Origin: JABDOU01 sp041567895 | Lineage (GTDB): Bacteria > Actinomycetota > Acidimicrobiia > Spongiisociales > SHLN01 | NCBI GenBank assembly: GCA_041567895.1 | Contig: JBFGAX010000006.1 | Span: 1-64,000 of the forward strand | Direction: 5' to 3' | Length of the DNA: 64,000 bases | In this document: positions 1 to 9,031 of the stretch, in pieces | Position numbering within the stretch: position 1 is the stretch's first letter | How the letters are laid out: every line of letters begins with the position of its first letter | The notes under the pieces: generated by a model | What the model saw: the letters and a program-made list of their open reading frames with translations, nothing else | What the model was told of the DNA's origin: nothing | Database searches by the model: none | Translations under genes and position numbers: made by a program

Positions 1-40
1 CCTCACCTTCGGTTCGTCGGCGCCGGATTGCGTCGATGTG
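1..40. repeat. 40-bp direct repeat, copy 1
   Basis: Bases 1-40 are identical to 162-201, 161 bp apart. The copy may extend left beyond the window. Read on the minus strand it encodes HIDAIRRRRTEGE. Confidence 0.85.
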
Positions 41-94
41 GGCCGATACCTGCGCGGCGTTCGCGTCGCTCAGTTGCGGAGTCGACCTGCTCAT
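1..94 (-). CDS. Possible 5' end of a gene running off the left edge
   Basis: On the minus strand an open frame runs from an ATG at 94-92 off the window, starting MSRSTPQLSDANAAQ. A GGAG motif sits about 5 bases upstream of this ATG, which favours it over another in-frame ATG at 127. Only about 31 codons are visible. They are polar, rich in Arg near the edge, and match no family I know. The last part falls in a 40-bp direct repeat that occurs again at 162-201, so this could also be a duplicated fragment rather than a live gene. Confidence 0.3.
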   Translation of the reverse strand, partial: MSRSTPQLSDANAAQVSAHIDAIRRRRTEGE

Positions 95-161
95 TGCAGC
101 TCCATGCAGCCTGCGGCTGCGAGTCATCTTGTTCTCGTCCGAGGGCTCGAACGGCTGCTCT

Positions 162-201
162 CCTCACCTTCGGTTCGTCGGCGCCGGATTGCGTCGATGT
201 G
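162..201. repeat. 40-bp direct repeat, copy 2
   Basis: Exact second copy of bases 1-40; identity ends at base 202. It lies upstream of the ABM-like gene. Between the copies I see no gene apart from the possible minus-strand start at 94. A local tandem duplication is the simplest explanation. Confidence 0.85.
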
Positions 202-301
202 AGACCGACGGGCGGCATCACGCCAACGTCTGCTTGGTCGCCTCCACGCGTATCGTTGAGTCAGACGATACGGGAAGTCGCTCATGGAGGACATAGGGCA
301 G

Positions 302-598
302 ATGTTTCGATTGGGGACGTGGGTGGTGAAACCCGACAGCGCTCGGGAGTTCGTGGATGCATGGCAGGATTCATCCGATTGGCTGACGCAGAGACTCACC
401 GGTGAGCGAGGAATCGTCCTGCTCGAGGACCCCAACGACCCTGGGCGGTACATCTCATTTGCGCCAATTTCCGATCCCGGGAAGGTGCAACAATTGATGG
501 AAGTTGCCGAGTTTCAGGAACTCTGGTCGAAGGTGATGGAGCTCTGCGAGACTGCCACTCCGAGCACACTGCGTGTGGTCGCCTCTTCACGCCCCTGA
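302..598 (+). CDS. ABM/dimeric alpha-beta barrel-like small protein
   Basis: A protein of about 98 residues beginning MFRLGTWVVKPDSA. The early beta strand, the helix with an FVDAWQ motif, the central G-I-V-L-L-E-D strand and the late F-x-E-L-W segment fit the antibiotic-biosynthesis-monooxygenase/dimeric alpha-beta barrel fold. Members are small cytosolic proteins with varied roles, including quinol monooxygenation, haem degradation and none known, so no reaction is assigned. An in-frame ATG at 284 would add six residues; ATG 302 is preferred because a GGAGG lies ten bases upstream and the fold begins there. It converges with the secreted-protein gene at 774, with a strong hairpin between them. 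Confidence 0.55.
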   Translation: MFRLGTWVVKPDSAREFVDAWQDSSDWLTQRLTGERGIVLLEDPNDPGRYISFAPISDPGKVQQLMEVAEFQELWSKVMELCETATPSTLRVVASSRP

Positions 599-717
599 TG
601 CGATTTCGCTTGGCGGGTCCATCCGTCCTGACAACACGGAGGAATGTTCATGAACGCAACACCCTTCAGGTGAGAGTTGCGATTGTCGCGGTTGCGACGG
701 TCGATGAGCCTGAAATA

Positions 718-751
718 CCAGAGTCCCCGGAGTTTGCTCCGGGGACTCTGG
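718..751. terminator. Bidirectional terminator hairpin between convergent genes
   Basis: A perfect 15-bp inverted repeat (718-732 and 737-751) around a 4-base TTTG loop, mostly G:C. It lies between the stop of the plus gene at 598 and the stop of the minus gene at 774. There is no long T tract on either side, so its strength as an intrinsic terminator is uncertain. Confidence 0.75.
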
Positions 752-773
752 GGCGAATCGGTTTGGTTTGTTG

Positions 774-1688
774 CTAAACGCTCCAGACCGGGTCGTGGGT
801 TGGCTCGGGATCTGGCATTCCTACGAGATGGCAGACTTTGTCGATTTCGCCGTCTTTCACCTTGACGATGTCGGCATCGACTACCCGCCATGGTGAACTC
901 TCGGCCGGATCTGACTTCTGGCCGATGCCGTCGGTGAAGGCATCGGAGCACGACACGTGGAACTGCAAGAGATCATCTCCGACCTGCAGATAGCCCTCAT
1001 TGCTGGCTCCCGTGTAGCCGTACGTTCCCTCTTGATTGGATCCCCAGACCACGATCATCGATTGTGTATCGAGGTTCCACAACCGGAACGTGTACTCGGC
1101 CCATGAACCTGAGCCACTTCCGACAACCTGAACGTCCACGGAGATCGCGGGATCGACGATCTCGGCTTCTGCCTTGAAGGCATGCTCCCATGCCTTCTTG
1201 TACTTGTCGATTGCGTCCTCGAAATCGCCCTTGGCCAACTCGAGTTCCGCCTTGGCCAGATCTTCCTGAGCCTTGCGAATTTCATCTGCTTCGCCGTTGC
1301 GAGCGATCGCGTCGGAGAGTTCGGTCAGCGCGAGGCGCTCGCTCACAACGACGACTGCGGCGAGAGCGGCGGCAGCACGCGCATCGTAGATGACATGTTC
1401 GAGCTCTTTCACGACGTCTTTGAGTTTGTCTATTGCCTTGTTCCCGTCCTTGGCCAGGTGGTTTTCATCTGCCCAGTATTTGTCCTGCGTGGCGTCCGCA
1501 AGCTTGTCCAGGGCCTTTTCAGCCCTTTCGGCCACCTCCTCGTCTGGTGATGAGAGGAGGGCGTGGAGGTCTGTTGACAAGGAGGTCAACTCGTGTCGGG
1601 CAGATCCCGAGCTGTTAGCAAGCGCGGAGCCTGGCAATGCAATAAGCAGTAGCGCCAGAACAAGCGACAGGACGGTCGTGCGTTTCAA
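774..1688 (-). CDS. Secreted protein with helical N-terminal region, function unknown
   Basis: About 304 residues. The likely start is TTG at 1688-1686, with AGGA seven bases upstream. It gives a clean signal peptide (KR, then a long Leu/Val/Ala core, then GSALA before NSSG). Longer in-frame starts up to 1754 would bury that signal. The mature N-terminal half (roughly 25-165) is highly helical and charged, rich in Glu/Lys/Ala, as in a coiled coil or helical bundle, with an Ala/Val-rich stretch near its middle. The C-terminal half (about 175-300) looks like a beta-rich domain with two Cys that could form a disulfide. I recognise no family. Its neighbours do not suggest a role. The hairpin at 718-751 follows its stop. 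Confidence 0.75.
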   Translation of the reverse strand: MKRTTVLSLVLALLLIALPGSALANSSGSARHELTSLSTDLHALLSSPDEEVAERAEKALDKLADATQDKYWADENHLAKDGNKAIDKLKDVVKELEHVIYDARAAAALAAVVVVSERLALTELSDAIARNGEADEIRKAQEDLAKAELELAKGDFEDAIDKYKKAWEHAFKAEAEIVDPAISVDVQVVGSGSGSWAEYTFRLWNLDTQSMIVVWGSNQEGTYGYTGASNEGYLQVGDDLLQFHVSCSDAFTDGIGQKSDPAESSPWRVVDADIVKVKDGEIDKVCHLVGMPDPEPTHDPVWSV

Positions 1689-1957
1689 TGTGGGTTCCTT
1701 GGTAGCTTGAGCATCAAGGTAGGCATGAACGCTCAGCGTGGTCGTGAGCCGCACGACTCATAAATACGATCACGTAGCCGCAATCACGACTGTGGTCACG
1801 GGCGCTGTAAACTCGCTCGTGATGGTCTGAGGGGTTCCTTGCAGATGAGTCTTCGATCGAGCGCGTCATTGGATACGCGGGTTTCGATGGTTGGTAGATC
1901 TGACGGGGCGAACATGTTCCGTCGCGAGGGGGATGACAAATCGCAAAGGGGTCAACT

Positions 1958-3265
1958 ATGCGAAGCAAGAAAGCCGCTCGTCGGGAGACGTTCTTCCGCA
2001 TGACCGAACGACATATCGGGGGTGCCGTCGAAGCCGGCGTCTGCCGTGTGACGGTTGGTGACGATGTTTTGGTCGGCGATGAGGTGACGGTCGGATCCGA
2101 TCCGATCGTGAACTTTGGGTCCTGTGCCTATTTGGGTTTGAACGTCGACGATCGGCTCAAACAGGGTGCTATCGAAGCGGTCGAACGGTTCGGTCCTGTG
2201 TTCAGCTCGTCAACCGTCTACACGTCTGTCGACCTCTACGACCAACTGCAGGAGCGGCTCGAGGCGATATTCGACGCTCACGTCGTGATGCCGACCACTA
2301 CCACGCTCGCTCACCTGTCCGCTTTGCCGGTGCTGGTTGGCGTCGATGATGCTGTGGTCGTGGATGCCCAGGCTCATGCCTCGGTGCACATGGCTGTACA
2401 GTTGCTGCAAAGCGATGGCATTCCCGTTCATATCGTGCGCCACAACGATGTCAATGCCCTCACAGAGGCTGTCGGAGAGCACGCACCGAACTTCGAAAAG
2501 ATCTGGTATCTGGCTGACGGCGTCTATTCGATGTGGGGCGATGTCGCTCCCGTATTCGAAGTGGCAGCTCTGATGCACGAATATCCCAACCTCCACGTCT
2601 ACTACGACGATGCTCACGGGGTTGGTTGGGCGGGAAAACACGGGCGTGGATTCGTCCTCGATCGGGTTCCGCTCCATGATCGGATGGTTGTCGCCGTATC
2701 GCTCGCCAAGTCATTCGGAAGCGGGGGAGCGGCGCTGATTTTTCCGAATGCTTCCACCGCTCACCGGGTGAAGGTATGTGGCGGGACCATGACGTTTTCG
2801 GGACCGATCCATCCGGCCGAACTGGGAGCGGCCGTCGCCGCGGCCGACATTCACCTGAGTGGTGAACACGAGGAGCGGCAAAGCCAGTTGATGAGCCAGA
2901 TCGACTTCACCCGGGCACTTCTCGTCGAATACGATCTGCCCACCCCCGCTCTGGATAGGACGCCGATCTGGTTCGTCAAAGTCGGCGGATTTCGGTCCGC
3001 AGTAGCGCTGACTCAAATGCTCATGGACGAAGGCTTCTTTGTCAACATCGCTGCATTTCCGGCCGTGCAACTGGGTGAGGCCGGCATCCGTTTCACAAAT
3101 ACCAACTACCACGACGAAGACCAGGTCCGGAGTTTGATCGAAGCCATCGCCCGGCATCTGCCGGCCGTCCGTTCAGCCGGAGATGGGATAACGATCGACC
3201 TGCGGCCTCAACAAGCCAGAGTGACCGGGAAAGCCCAATCCGATGTCGACTCTGACGGCGAGTAG
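1958..3265 (+). CDS. Alpha-oxoamine synthase family PLP-dependent acyltransferase
   Basis: A protein of 435 residues with the fold type I PLP pattern of the 8-amino-7-oxononanoate synthase / 2-amino-3-ketobutyrate CoA ligase / serine palmitoyltransferase family. Visible markers are a GSCAYLGL segment near residue 52, a DDAHGVG PLP-binding motif near 216 and the Schiff-base Lys in SLAKSFGSGG (Lys251). Such enzymes condense an amino acid with an acyl-CoA. The substrate cannot be read here: there are no biotin, haem or threonine-degradation genes next to it. About 30 C-terminal residues extend past the usual end of the family. The start is ATG 1958 with AAAGGGG six bases upstream. It precedes a sensor kinase on the same strand by 47 bp and may be co-transcribed with it. 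Confidence 0.85.
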   Translation: MRSKKAARRETFFRMTERHIGGAVEAGVCRVTVGDDVLVGDEVTVGSDPIVNFGSCAYLGLNVDDRLKQGAIEAVERFGPVFSSSTVYTSVDLYDQLQERLEAIFDAHVVMPTTTTLAHLSALPVLVGVDDAVVVDAQAHASVHMAVQLLQSDGIPVHIVRHNDVNALTEAVGEHAPNFEKIWYLADGVYSMWGDVAPVFEVAALMHEYPNLHVYYDDAHGVGWAGKHGRGFVLDRVPLHDRMVVAVSLAKSFGSGGAALIFPNASTAHRVKVCGGTMTFSGPIHPAELGAAVAAADIHLSGEHEERQSQLMSQIDFTRALLVEYDLPTPALDRTPIWFVKVGGFRSAVALTQMLMDEGFFVNIAAFPAVQLGEAGIRFTNTNYHDEDQVRSLIEAIARHLPAVRSAGDGITIDLRPQQARVTGKAQSDVDSDGE

Positions 3266-3312
3266 CTGCCGTATCGCTTTACCGGCAATGTCTTCCAGCC
3301 GATACAGCATGG

Positions 3313-5043
3313 ATGGAGACTGACTCAGACTCTCCAGGGGGTCCGCAACGCATCGACGGGCTAGGCGCGCATCCGTGGGCGCCGGTTCTGGTGCTGGTCG
3401 CGACCGCTCTGCTTTCCTCGGTGGTCCAGGAGGAAGTCGCAGACATCATCGGGCCCTTCGGGGTCATGGTCGGCCAGGCAATGGCCGGGTGGCTCATTGT
3501 TCGCAATGCCTCTGCGTTCAGCGGACGTGAGAGAGTGTCCTGGACGCTGGTGGGTGGTGGCTTCCTCGTGGCCTCGGCAGGAGTCCTGGTTGTAGCAACA
3601 CTGGGAATCATGAAAGGTTCTGCTCCGGCATTCGGTCCTACGGACCTGATCTTTGTGCTGGCGTACATCTTGATTCTCTCTGGCTTTGCGTCTCTTCCCC
3701 ATCTGGCAAGCAATACCGCCCAGAGATCTCGGGTGTTTCTCGATGGGCTGATCGGGGCGGTTTCGCTCGCCGCCGTTCTGTGGACCTTGTTTCTGGCCGA
3801 GCTCCTCCAACAGCTGGAAGACGCCCCGTTCTGGGAAAGGCTCATAGCATCGATCTACCCGGTTCTCGACATCGTGATGCTTGTGATGTTGCTGTGGGTA
3901 GCCGTGCGCCGTAGCTCCTATCGGTTTGATCCTCGGCTGCTCACATTCGGTTTCGCGCTCGCTATTCAAGCAACAGCTGACATCACGTTCTTCGTGAATG
4001 GAGTTGGGCAGACGTTCGATCAGGCGAGTCCCGCCTACGGCTTGTACATCATGGCCGCGGCCGGATTCACGGCTGCGGGTCTTCTCCTTCGGAACTCGCC
4101 CAAGCCACGTGAGTACGCCGATCGCGGTCAACCTCTCTGGGCCATTCTCGCTCCTTATTCAGCGATGATCGCCCTCATCGTGCTCGTGGGGTACACGCAG
4201 ATCACGAATCCGGGACAGGTCGAAAACCAGGGTCTCCTCGCGATCGCCACGGTGCTTGTGGCTCTGGTGATCCTCCGGCAGGGCGTCGAGATCCGCGAGA
4301 ACCGGAAACATGTCGAGCGAGAGCGTGAGGCGCTCATTGCGTCGATCTCTCACGAATTGCGAACCCCACTGACGTCAGTGCTAGGAGTGCTGGACATACT
4401 CCTGGAGGACGATCAGATGTCGGTCGCTGAAGGCGACGAGCTGATCACCATGGCCCGTGAACAATCGGTGTACATGAGCCGGATAGTTCAGGACTTGATT
4501 CTTCTTGCCAGGGACAATTCGGAGAAACTCCACATCAGTCGAGCCGAATCCGATATCGCCGCACTCGTGCAACATGCCATCCAGTCCGTTTCGATCTCGA
4601 CGCGTGATCTCACCGTCGAGGTCGCCCCCGATCTCGTAGTCAGTGTCGATCCCGACCGATTCCGGCAGGTTGTGGTAAATCTGCTGACCAATGCTCTCAA
4701 GTATGGAAGCCCGCAAACCCGGCTCGTGGTCTCCGCAGTCGACACCGAGTTGGTTGTCGCCATGCACGATGCCGGAGCGGGCGTGCCGGAGCGGTACCAG
4801 CTGATGATCTGGGAGGGTTTCGAACGCGGCCACCATCGCCTCGACTCGGTCGTGCCTGGGTCCGGCGTCGGTCTCACCGTAATCAAGACCATCGCAGAGG
4901 CGCACGGAGGGAGGGTGGCCTATCGGCAGTCGGAGCTTTTGGGCGGGGCTTGCTTCGAGGTCGTGTTTCCTGTCAGACAAACCTCAGATGTCTCGATTCC
5001 ACGACGGAAGAAATCGCCACCGTCGATCGCCGGAGCGGCCTAA
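3313..5043 (+). CDS. Membrane sensor histidine kinase, orphan
   Basis: A protein of 576 residues. About nine hydrophobic segments fill residues 15-325 with little extracytoplasmic loop, suggesting an intramembrane sensor. Then come a HisKA domain with SHELRTPLT (phospho-acceptor His347) and a HATPase_c domain with an N-box NLLTNALKYG, a G1 box DAGAG and a G2 box GSGVGLTVIKT. All the catalytic boxes look intact, so it should autophosphorylate. No response regulator is encoded in this window, so its partner lies elsewhere. The signal sensed is unknown. The stop overlaps that of the convergent MMPL gene by four bases. Confidence 0.9.
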   Translation: METDSDSPGGPQRIDGLGAHPWAPVLVLVATALLSSVVQEEVADIIGPFGVMVGQAMAGWLIVRNASAFSGRERVSWTLVGGGFLVASAGVLVVATLGIMKGSAPAFGPTDLIFVLAYILILSGFASLPHLASNTAQRSRVFLDGLIGAVSLAAVLWTLFLAELLQQLEDAPFWERLIASIYPVLDIVMLVMLLWVAVRRSSYRFDPRLLTFGFALAIQATADITFFVNGVGQTFDQASPAYGLYIMAAAGFTAAGLLLRNSPKPREYADRGQPLWAILAPYSAMIALIVLVGYTQITNPGQVENQGLLAIATVLVALVILRQGVEIRENRKHVEREREALIASISHELRTPLTSVLGVLDILLEDDQMSVAEGDELITMAREQSVYMSRIVQDLILLARDNSEKLHISRAESDIAALVQHAIQSVSISTRDLTVEVAPDLVVSVDPDRFRQVVVNLLTNALKYGSPQTRLVVSAVDTELVVAMHDAGAGVPERYQLMIWEGFERGHHRLDSVVPGSGVGLTVIKTIAEAHGGRVAYRQSELLGGACFEVVFPVRQTSDVSIPRRKKSPPSIAGAA

Positions 5044-7178
5044 TTGTCCTCAGCAGTTGATTGTGATGTGGCGTCGATTGCCTCCTCTGGCAACAAGGCC
5101 GGAATGACGAGGAGCGCGGTTGCTGCCGCAACCGTCATGGAAACCCACATGATCATTGACACCTGGCTGTGAATCGCCAGGGGTGATAGCCAGAGCGCAG
5201 TCATGGCAACGGCGATACCCAGTGCGTTGGCAACGATGGGACGTCCCGCGCTTCGGATCGCACGAAACGCATAGCCGACGCCCGAGGCTCGAGCCAGGTC
5301 GATGGCGGCGATGAAGTGGATTGCATAGTCGATGCCCACCCCGATCACGATGCTGGAAAGGACGGCAGTCATGAGATTCAGCTGGATACCCGATGCGGCG
5401 AGGAACGCGAGCAATGTCAGAACCGTGAGCGCGATCGGAATGATGCTTATGACGGTTTCCCGAAGTCGTCTATACGAGATCCCCAACAAGGCGGTGACAA
5501 GAAGAAAAGCGGCTACCAGCGACACAACTTGAGAACGAAGCACGAGTCGCGCGATCTCGTCCCACACCACCGGCATTCCCGTCAACAGCTTGATCTGCGG
5601 TTCGTCCTCAGCAAACTCCAGCCAGCCCCGGAGATCGTCGGTCCCGAAGTCTGAGGGAAAGATGATGTATCTCAGGCCATCACCGCTAACCATCTGACCG
5701 AACGGCAACGCGGCGGTTCCACCCAAAAATCGTTCGACCTGGTCAGGTGGGAGTGCGTCGGCGAGATCCGCCAGGGAGAAAACCTTCCGTATTCCAGGGA
5801 GGGCTTCGAGCTCACGCTGCACGGCTGCAATACCTGCCAGGCCGTTGAAGCCGGTGGCCGGATCGTAAACGAACTCACCGAAGAGGGGAGTGGCGCCACC
5901 GAAGAGTTCTTCTGTGGTCTCGAACGCGATCCGGACCGGGTCGTCGGCTTTGAAGAAGAACAGTTGGTCCGGATCGACGGACAGGCGTGGAATGAACACG
6001 ATCGCAAACAACAGAATCAGGAATGTGAGGCCGATGGCTGGACGGCGGGTCGCGATCACCCGCTCCAATGCCCGGGTGACGCGTGGACCGAGAATCGCCG
6101 TCGTGTGAGCGGGTGTGATCGTCAGCCGGGACATCAGCGCCGGCAATGCAAAGAGAGAAATGACGCCGGCGAAGCCGATGCCAACAGCCGCGAACACCCC
6201 GAGCTCTGCGATTGGTTTGACGCCGGTGAACGTGAGCGAGAGGAATCCGACGGCGGTGCTAACTGTGGTGAGGATCATGGGCACGCCGACGTGGCGAAGC
6301 GCCGAGGCGACCATTACCACCTTGTCTTCGGTTTCGGTTGCCTTGTCCTGAAAGTGGGTGATGAAGTGCAGCCCGTCGGCCGAACCCATGACGATCACGA
6401 AAATCGGGACGATGACGGTGATGATGTCGACCTGCCGTCCGAGTGCAAACACAGTCCCAAAAGTCCAGAGGGATCCAACGATGGCCGGCATGATCGCAAG
6501 AGCGCTCAACCGGCGGTCTCCGATGTTTAGATAGAACACCGACAACATCAGGATGATTACCAGCGGCGGAACGGCCAGCAGGATGAGCGATAGTACGTCG
6601 AAGACCTGGGCGAATATCACGGGATTGCCTGCGAGGGTGACCTCAGTGCCCTCCGGCACCGGCAACTCCGACAACGTCCTGGCCGTAGCGACCGGATCGT
6701 CTAGCGATGTGACGAACAGCATCGTGGCGGTACCGTCCGGCGAAATCAGGACCTCGGCGACAGGATTTCGATCGATCAAACCGGCGATCGCCTGAGGAGG
6801 AGTCGCTGCCACGGCCTCGGACGTCAACGCCGCGCCTGTCAGCGGATTTACTTCCGGCACCATCGAGGCCACCCCATCGACGCCTTCAACCGCCTCGAGT
6901 ACCTCGATGAAATCGACGAGGCGGGCAAGACTGGCCGGCTGGCGAAAGGTGGCATCATCCGTGAGTTCGACAACGACGGTGATCGGGTCACCTGATTCGT
7001 ATTTGCTCTGGAGCTCTGAAAAGGCTTCGCCGGTTTCGTTGCCCTCCAGAATGAACGACGCCACATCGGCGTTGAAGTCCATCCGAAAAAGCATCGCGAC
7101 GGCTAGCAGAGTGATAACTGCCGTCAGGCCAAGGATTTGCCTTGCGTGGTCGACTATGAAGCCGGCTAGCCGATCCAA
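5040..7178 (-). CDS. MMPL/RND-family membrane transporter
   Basis: About 712 residues with the two-fold repeat of RND/MMPL proteins: one N-terminal membrane helix, a large extracytoplasmic loop and five further helices, then the same again. The first half has a sterol-sensing-like helix bundle containing FVIVMGSADGLHF; the second has an equivalent VIGVGIDYAIHF stretch. Members export lipids, hopanoids or other hydrophobic compounds using the proton gradient. The substrate is not determined. The open frame reaches back to 7322, but the upstream 48 codons have no membrane character and overlap the divergent ettA start. TTG at 7178 has GGAGG seven bases upstream and starts just before the first helix. 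Confidence 0.85.
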   Translation of the reverse strand: MDRLAGFIVDHARQILGLTAVITLLAVAMLFRMDFNADVASFILEGNETGEAFSELQSKYESGDPITVVVELTDDATFRQPASLARLVDFIEVLEAVEGVDGVASMVPEVNPLTGAALTSEAVAATPPQAIAGLIDRNPVAEVLISPDGTATMLFVTSLDDPVATARTLSELPVPEGTEVTLAGNPVIFAQVFDVLSLILLAVPPLVIILMLSVFYLNIGDRRLSALAIMPAIVGSLWTFGTVFALGRQVDIITVIVPIFVIVMGSADGLHFITHFQDKATETEDKVVMVASALRHVGVPMILTTVSTAVGFLSLTFTGVKPIAELGVFAAVGIGFAGVISLFALPALMSRLTITPAHTTAILGPRVTRALERVIATRRPAIGLTFLILLFAIVFIPRLSVDPDQLFFFKADDPVRIAFETTEELFGGATPLFGEFVYDPATGFNGLAGIAAVQRELEALPGIRKVFSLADLADALPPDQVERFLGGTAALPFGQMVSGDGLRYIIFPSDFGTDDLRGWLEFAEDEPQIKLLTGMPVVWDEIARLVLRSQVVSLVAAFLLVTALLGISYRRLRETVISIIPIALTVLTLLAFLAASGIQLNLMTAVLSSIVIGVGIDYAIHFIAAIDLARASGVGYAFRAIRSAGRPIVANALGIAVAMTALWLSPLAIHSQVSMIMWVSMTVAAATALLVIPALLPEEAIDATSQSTAEDN

Positions 7179-7305
7179 ACCAGGTCCTCCGAATAGGTCG
7201 AGTCTCGTGACCTTACCCACGGAGAGGTAGTCGAGCCCCGGACATTGAATCTTGCTGTCGGGCCGCCGCGAGTTGCAGGCGGATTGACGGCTAGCCTGCC
7301 GCCAC

Positions 7306-9000
7306 GTGAGCGCGCAATACATCTACACCATGCACAAACTGGGACGGTTCTACCCGCCCGATCGAGATGTGCTGAAGGACATCAACCTCTCGTTTTTCCC
7401 CGGTGCCAAGATCGGTGTGCTCGGTCCGAACGGCGCCGGAAAATCCTCGCTTCTCAAGATCATGGCTGGCCGCGACGACGGATTCACTGGCGAGGCGCGT
7501 CTGACCCCTGGTTTCTCGGTCGGGTTGCTCGAACAAGAGCCGCAGCTCGATACGAACAAGGATGTGCACGGCAACGTCATGGACGGGGTTGGCGAGGTCG
7601 CATCCCTCCTGGTCGAATACGAAGAGGTGCTGGCCGGATGGGCTGATCCAGAAGCCGACTACGAGAAGCTGGGGGAACGCCAGGCTGCGGTCGAGGCCAA
7701 AATCGAATCTGCCAAGGCCTGGGATCTCCAGCGGAACATCGAAATCGCGATGGATGCCCTCCGGCTTCCCCCGGGAGACGCCGACGTAGCCACCCTCTCG
7801 GGAGGCGAGCGACGCCGCGTGGCCTTGTGTCGCCTGCTTCTCAGTCGACCCGACTTGCTATTACTCGACGAACCGACCAACCATCTCGATGCGGAATCCG
7901 TTGCATGGCTGGAGCGCTTCTTGAAGGATTATGAAGGCACGGTTGTTGCCATCACGCACGACCGATATTTCCTCGACAATGTCGCAGGCTGGATTCTCGA
8001 ACTGGACCGCGGCAGAGGAATTCCGTTTGAAGGCAACTACAGCAGTTGGCTCGAGCAAAAGCAGGCCCGGCTCGACTCCGAGGACCAGAAGGATCGAGCG
8101 AGGGCCGCAACCCTGAAGCGCGAACTCGAATGGGTTCGGATGTCTCCCAAAGCCCGGCAGTCGAAAGGAAAAGCTCGTCTCAATTCCTACGAGGAGCTGC
8201 TGGCCGAATCGAAAGCGGCCGATGGGCGGATCAACAAGCTCGAGATATCGATCCCCGCCAACCAGCGATTGGGTGATGTGGTCATCACTGCCGAGCACGT
8301 ACGTAAGGGATTTGGCGACAAACTGCTCATCGAAGATCTGTCCTTCATTCTTCCTCCCGCCGGGATCGTCGGAGTCATCGGCGCAAACGGAGCCGGCAAG
8401 ACGACACTATTTCGCATGATCGTCGATGCCTATCAGGGCGGTGGTAATGAACAGCCAGATAGCGGAAAGCTGGTTGTCGGGCCGACCGTCGACCTCGCCT
8501 ATGTGGATCAAAGCCGGGATACGCTCGATGGTTCAAATACGGTGTTCGAAGAGATCACCGGTGGGGCCGAACATGTGAATATCGGCGGTCGCGAAATGCA
8601 TGGTCGCGCCTATGTAGCCGGATTCAACTTCAAGGGTTCAGACCAGCAAAAGAAGGTCGGCGAGCTCTCTGGCGGCGAACGAAACCGTGTCCATCTCGCC
8701 AAGGTACTCAAGTCAGGTGGCAACGTGCTGCTGTTGGATGAACCGACGAATGATCTCGACGTCGACACGCTCCGCGCATTGGAAGACGGCCTCGAGAATT
8801 ACGCAGGGTGCGCAGTCATCATCAGCCATGATCGATGGTTTCTCGACAGGGTCGCCACCCACGTACTGGCGTTCGAGGGAGACTCACAAGTGCGTTGGTT
8901 CGAGGGCAACTTCAGTGAATACGCCGATTTCATGAAGCGGGAACTGGGGGCAGAAGCGATGCGACCCCACCGTATCTCGTATAAGCCGTTGGCCCGGTAG
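7306..9000 (+). CDS. ettA: Energy-dependent translational throttle protein EttA (ABC-F)
   Basis: A protein of 564 residues, close to the usual EttA length of about 555. It has two ABC ATPase domains and no membrane segments: Walker A GPNGAGKSS (about 39-47) with LSGGERRRVAL and LLLLDEPTNHLD in the first domain, and GANGAGKTT (about 359-367) with LSGGERNRVHL and LLLDEPTNDLD in the second. A long charged linker between them (about 240-320) matches the P-site tRNA interaction motif region. It binds the ribosomal E site and gates entry into elongation according to ADP/ATP levels. The start is GTG at 7306. The gene diverges from the MMPL transporter. Confidence 0.95.
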   Translation: MSAQYIYTMHKLGRFYPPDRDVLKDINLSFFPGAKIGVLGPNGAGKSSLLKIMAGRDDGFTGEARLTPGFSVGLLEQEPQLDTNKDVHGNVMDGVGEVASLLVEYEEVLAGWADPEADYEKLGERQAAVEAKIESAKAWDLQRNIEIAMDALRLPPGDADVATLSGGERRRVALCRLLLSRPDLLLLDEPTNHLDAESVAWLERFLKDYEGTVVAITHDRYFLDNVAGWILELDRGRGIPFEGNYSSWLEQKQARLDSEDQKDRARAATLKRELEWVRMSPKARQSKGKARLNSYEELLAESKAADGRINKLEISIPANQRLGDVVITAEHVRKGFGDKLLIEDLSFILPPAGIVGVIGANGAGKTTLFRMIVDAYQGGGNEQPDSGKLVVGPTVDLAYVDQSRDTLDGSNTVFEEITGGAEHVNIGGREMHGRAYVAGFNFKGSDQQKKVGELSGGERNRVHLAKVLKSGGNVLLLDEPTNDLDVDTLRALEDGLENYAGCAVIISHDRWFLDRVATHVLAFEGDSQVRWFEGNFSEYADFMKRELGAEAMRPHRISYKPLAR

Positions 9001-9031
9001 AGCCGCCAGAATCGGGCGGTACTCTCGCGAC

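Noticed and set aside
1910..1919. GAACATGTTC upstream of the alpha-oxoamine synthase as a LexA box.
   Set aside because: The half-sites are spaced by two bases, not four, so it does not fit the actinobacterial SOS box.
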